From: Sorex araneus
Taxonomy: Eukaryota; Chordata; Mammalia; Eulipotyphla; Soricidae
Direction: 5' to 3'
DNA: 64,000 bases
Assembly: GCF_027595985.1 (NCBI RefSeq)
Contig: NC_073306.1
Location: 189,972,500-190,036,499 of the forward strand
Position numbers and translations under genes: made by a program. The notes below the pieces were generated by a model. That model ran no database searches and was not told where the DNA came from. It was given only the letters and a program-made list of their open reading frames with translations. Positions 59,963 to 64,000 of the stretch are shown here, in pieces (within the stretch, counting starts at the first letter, position 1; each line of letters opens with the position of its first letter).

Positions 59963-62504
59963 GAGGACTTGTGAGTTTTTATTAATGCACAAATTCTTAT
60001 ATCAACCATGTATAAGGATAGGATTTTTTTCCTGCATGTGTTTCAGCATTGTTCTTTTTCTCTCTTTCTTTTTTAAATAATAGCATCCTCACAAATCAGA
60101 AGAATTTCTTATTGTTTTGATTTGCATTTCCCTAACAATAAAAAAAGATGGCTATCTCTTCATGTGCCTGTTAATCATTGTGTGTGTCTGTGTGTGTGTG
60201 TGTGTGTGTCTGTGTGTGTTTTCTGGAATGAGTCTTACCTAAGAGTCATGTTTGTTTTATTCTTGTTAAGTTAAAAAATATTTGTATACCCTAGTTACTA
60301 CTAATCAAAAGGATTCTTTTATTGTTTGATGCTGACTTATTTCATTATTGAGAATACTCTTAGTTTACTGTAGTATACATGGTATTTTTTGCCCTTGTTT
60401 CCCCATGCTATTTTAGTTATATGTCCAAAAAAAGGTCTATACAGCTAATACAAAACAAACAAAAAACTGAGGGGGTGGAGAGAGATTCCTGGTGGTAAGT
60501 CACTTGTCTTAAGTGTTGAAAACCCCAATTTATCTAATGGTGTTATTTCAAGTCTATGGGCTATAACAACATTTGATTAAATCTATATTATAATTATTCT
60601 GCCTCATTATACTATATTTTTGGTCACTAGTTAATACTCATCTGGATAAAATCAGTTGGAAGTGAACAGCAGTTCAACAAGTTGATGAGCTGAATGTAAA
60701 TAAACTTATGTATTGATTGATTGCATGTGTTACAAATAGGTAGATATGCTAGAGCATCAAAAACTTAATAAACTAAGGTGAGACTTAATGGCTCAGTAAA
60801 GAATTATCTAGACAGCTATTATCTCTCAATGGAGACATTGATCAATTTGCAATCATATGTTGGGTCTTGTCCTCTTAAATTTCTTACTTAAATGACCATG
60901 AGGCAACAGAATGAAGAGTTGAGAATAAATTACTCACCCTAGAAAACACATTATGTAGTCGGACTTTCACAGCTGGCCCTTATTTCTAAGACTAATGTGA
61001 TGGTGAACAGTAAAAGTAGTTTAAAGCAATATGATCAGGAAAACAAAGTTAAAAAATTTACTAGTCCTTTTTTACCTCTTATATCAGAGTATATTCCCTA
61101 GACTAATGGTTCTACTAGTTCTTGGGAATATAATTGGTATGAAAAATTGTATGTTACTCAAATTTAGTTTACATGCTAAAACTATGACACGCATGAAGAA
61201 TTTAGTTATCAGTTTCTATTATCAGCAAAGGGCTAAAAATATATATCTATTTGACACCAGAAATTACATATTTAGAAAATAAAAAATAATTAAAACATCT
61301 ATGGACCTACTTTTTATAACCATAAAAAGAATGTCTCGTTTTTCCTTCCACTTTGAATAAAGATTTTATTTATTTAGTGTTCAGGATTAATAGCTTTCCT
61401 TGCTATTTATGCTTTTGTGTTAAAAATCAAACTAGAGCTACATAAAATAAAGTTGAAGACAAAGGTAGATTTTCAGAAATTCTCGAAAATTCTGAATTTC
61501 TCTATGTACATAAAATGAAAATCCGTATCTGAATTACCTCCAGATTTTATGTTAAATTCCTGATAAATTAAATTAAGATTCAGTATTATTACATTAAGAT
61601 TGTGAGAAGCTAATAATAAAGCAATATTCAATGGAACACAAAAGAATATTGAAAAATATTCAGTTGACATCCAATAAGTCAATCAACGGTTTTTGCTAAA
61701 ATAAATTACTAAATATATTTGGAATTAAAAAGAACAAATAATAATAATCCCAAAGTCAGAAACACCCAAAAATGAAGCAACATTGAATATTCATTTTATA
61801 TCTAGCATAATAGGAAAACTTTAAAACGGTAACTAATAATTAACTGTTTTTTCATATATGTATTTAGAATAATTAATTTTTACGAAAGCAGAGTAATTTT
61901 TAATTTTAATTTTTGACTTAAGAGTAATATAGTCAAATAAAATATCTAGAAATAGTTTACACTTTAATAAATATTATAAATATTTCATAAGAAACTCAAA
62001 TCAGTGTGATTTTATAAGGTTATTTATGTGGTGACAGTTTGAGTCCAGGTTATTCATTCAATCTCAGCAGCTCAACAGGTTTTGAAAATTACTTGATGTC
62101 TACCAATTTAAAGATCCATTAATAAAATGAGAAATACTGATAGAAGAGTTTGAAAAGTTTGCACCTTTGTGTAGGAAATTCATCTTTGCCTTCTCAAATT
62201 CTCTAAAGGTGTTACTAATGTGATATGCCATCAGTTAAATTCTGAGAGGAGGAGGATGTAAAGCACTCAGAAAAGATATTTCTACTTGAGAAGACTGCCC
62301 TTTTCTTTTAGAGATATGCACATGGCGGTTCTACAGTGTACTGGGACTATTTATAACTATAAGAGATTTCAAAAGCCTCTCAATTTCATCAGTAGGAAAT
62401 AAAATCATCTATCTGGACTCAGACAGCACCTAGTTCATACCTGTTTTAGTTCATGTGATGTTAGCTTCTGTTGCACTATTTACATTTGACTATCCATCAC
62501 AATA

Positions 62505-62750
62505 AGGGCTGGAGCAATAGCACAGTGGATGGGCGTTCACCTTTCACCCAGCAGACCTGTGTTCAATTCCTCCGCCCCCTCTCTGAGAGCCTGGCAAGCT
62601 ACCGAGAGTATGGAGCCCGCATGGCAGAGCCTGGCAAGCTACTCGTGCGTATTGGATATGCCAAAAACAGTAAAAATAAGTCTCTCAATGAGAGATGTTA
62701 CTGGTGCCCGCTCGAACAAATAGATGAGCGATGGGATGACAGTGACAGTG
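62505..62750 (+). mobile_element. Type B SINE with perfect 13-bp target duplication
   Basis: Complete element. Duplication ATCCATCACAATA at 62492-62504 and 62751-62763. The 3' end is gggatgacagtgacagtg, with no A tail. Confidence 0.94.
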
Positions 62751-62917
62751 ATCCATCACAATACTGTGGAAACATCCTAAGCAGGAGACTTATTATTTAG
62801 TTTTGTTCAGTTCTAATACAGGAAATGGTTTCTAAGTCTTATGCATTTAAAAACATGTATAACTAACTTCATTTTTCAACCTTGATTTAACCAAAAGCAG
62901 ATTTATTTATGTATTTA

Positions 62918-63125
62918 TTTTTATTGAATCACTGTGAGATACACAGTTATAAAGTGCGTCGTGTTGGGTTTCAGTGTTGCAACACCTATGCTTTCAACTA
63001 GTCTACATTTCCCACAACCAGAGTTTCCAGTTTCCTTCCACCATTCATCCTACCTCTAATGGCAGGCATTTTTCTTCTATCTCTGCCTCTCTATCTCTCT
63101 GTCTCTCTCTTTCTCTCAGATTTTT
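62918..63125 (-). mobile_element. 5'-truncated L1 3' end (antisense)
   Basis: attgaatcactgtgagatac, ctagtctacatttcccacaa, aatggcaggcatttttcttc and a CT-rich end. Confidence 0.85.
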
Positions 63126-63496
63126 AAATTCACAATATGTGTCCCTTTATTTCCTCCTATTAATGGTAAATATATATTTTATTTCATATTTAAATTTGAA
63201 ATAAAATAATATTTATGCACTTTCAATGTCTAAAAATGTTACTTTAACTATGTTTATTCTGTATATGTAACTTTACAAGATTTGAAAACTACCATTTAAT
63301 TTGTCTGTCAGAAAAATCTGAACCCTACGATAATTGTAATGAAACTATAGAGAGGTCATACTATAATTTTGCATCCAAGATAGAGTAGCATATAGAAATT
63401 TTGACTGGTTTGAGTCACAGAGATACTGGAAGTTTTTCCATGGCTGACAGTTGATTGCATAAATCATACAGGACAGAGCATTCATATTTTTCTATT

Positions 63497-63645
63497 TGTA
63501 GGCGTAGAGATAGCATAGTTCTTAAGGTACTTGCCTTGAAAGCAGCAGATACAGGTTCAATTCCCAACCCCATGCATGATTCCAAAAGTCCTGCCAGGAG
63601 TGATCCCTGAGCCTGGTGTGGTCCCATTGCCAAAAAAGAAAAAAA
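63497..63645 (+). mobile_element. Type A SINE, diverged
   Basis: ggcgtagagatagcatagtt, ggttcaattcccaacccc, cctgccaggagtgatccctg, A-rich tail 63633-63647. Confidence 0.8.
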
Positions 63646-64000
63646 ATTCTGTATCTGTCATGGACAGATGCATTTGTAAAATATAATCAGAACAAATAAC
63701 TAGAGAAAATAATAAATAAGTAACTAGAGAAAATTAATTGTCAAATACAGCTGTCAATAAAACATTATTTGGTTGAAATAAAGCATTTCCCAACACTTGT
63801 AGATTGTTAGGTCAGTTTAGGTGCTCATCATGTAATGAATATTATTGATATTTTAACCGATTGTTTTATTGGAACAAGGAACATATGCACACTTAGGAGA
63901 TCATAGCTGATACACAAAGGTGACATGGAAAATGAAAGTGGGAAGATTATTATGGAATATCTAAACAGAAAAAATTGAATTGAATAAAATCTCATAGAGA

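Larger units (their letters stand above)
59220..60440 (-). mobile_element. Ancient L1, antisense
   Basis: Reverse complement of old L1 3' region: ggttgttctcaactctgggc, tgatgttataatgaacctga, gatttgcatttccctaac, ctcttcatgtgcctgttaat. Interrupted by a type A SINE (59795-59962) and TG/TA repeats. Confidence 0.65.
55964..64000. other. TECRL intron 1 (partial)
   Basis: At least 8,037 bp of intron; no candidate for exon 1 was found. It holds type A SINEs (56780-56885, 57226-57388, 59795-59962, 63497-63645), type B SINEs (58268-58520, 59068-59184, 62505-62750), an ancient L1 (59220-60440) and an L1 3' end (62918-63125). 60530-62490 shows nothing recognisable. Confidence 0.75.

Overview
The window is mammalian nuclear DNA, very probably from a shrew (Soricidae, most likely Sorex araneus). 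It is AT-rich and has no prokaryote-like gene packing. It is crowded with two related tRNA-headed SINE types that I recognise as shrew-lineage SOR-type repeats, plus a matching L1 family with a G-rich 3' end. The species call rests on remembered repeat families, not on a database search.

The only protein-coding gene I can support is TECRL (trans-2,3-enoyl-CoA reductase-like), on the minus strand. Eleven coding exons lie between 55963 and 6226, all bounded by GT...AG and all joining in frame. Together they give 858 nt: 285 codons plus a stop. That is exactly the length expected for residues 79-363 of the 363-residue human protein as I remember it. I number them exons 2-12. Exon 1 (residues 1-78) is not in the window, so intron 1 is longer than 8 kb. 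TECRL is a polytopic ER membrane protein of the steroid 5-alpha-reductase/TECR/Tsc13 family. It is expressed mainly in heart and skeletal muscle, and human variants cause a CPVT-type arrhythmia.

Layout in window coordinates: 1-4950 is a decayed L1 with several nested insertions; 4951-6225 is the region downstream of TECRL, including its 3' UTR; 6226-8289 holds exons 12, 11 and 10; 14881-25259 holds exons 9, 8, 7 and 6; 34855-34970 is exon 5; 46926-48979 holds exons 4 and 3; 55912-55963 is exon 2; 55964-64000 is part of intron 1. The introns (0.8-12 kb) carry SINEs, L1 3' ends, two ancient L1 copies, three LTR-like segments, an almost intact 1.2-kb L1-like retroposon with target-site duplications, and simple repeats.

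SINE naming used below. Type A has a tRNA head, a short body and an A-rich tail. Type B has the same head and a different body of about 170 bp, and ends in CAGTGA-like repeats instead of poly(A). The most interesting points beyond the gene are the missing poly(A) of type B, a headless type B body joined to GC-rich sequence (19226-20000), the 1.2-kb L1 derivative (31236-32411), a GC-rich insert inside the L1 3' UTR (3661-4670), and a 110-bp direct repeat flanking TECRL exon 2. I found no CRISPR array, operon or other prokaryotic system, and no functional tRNA gene.
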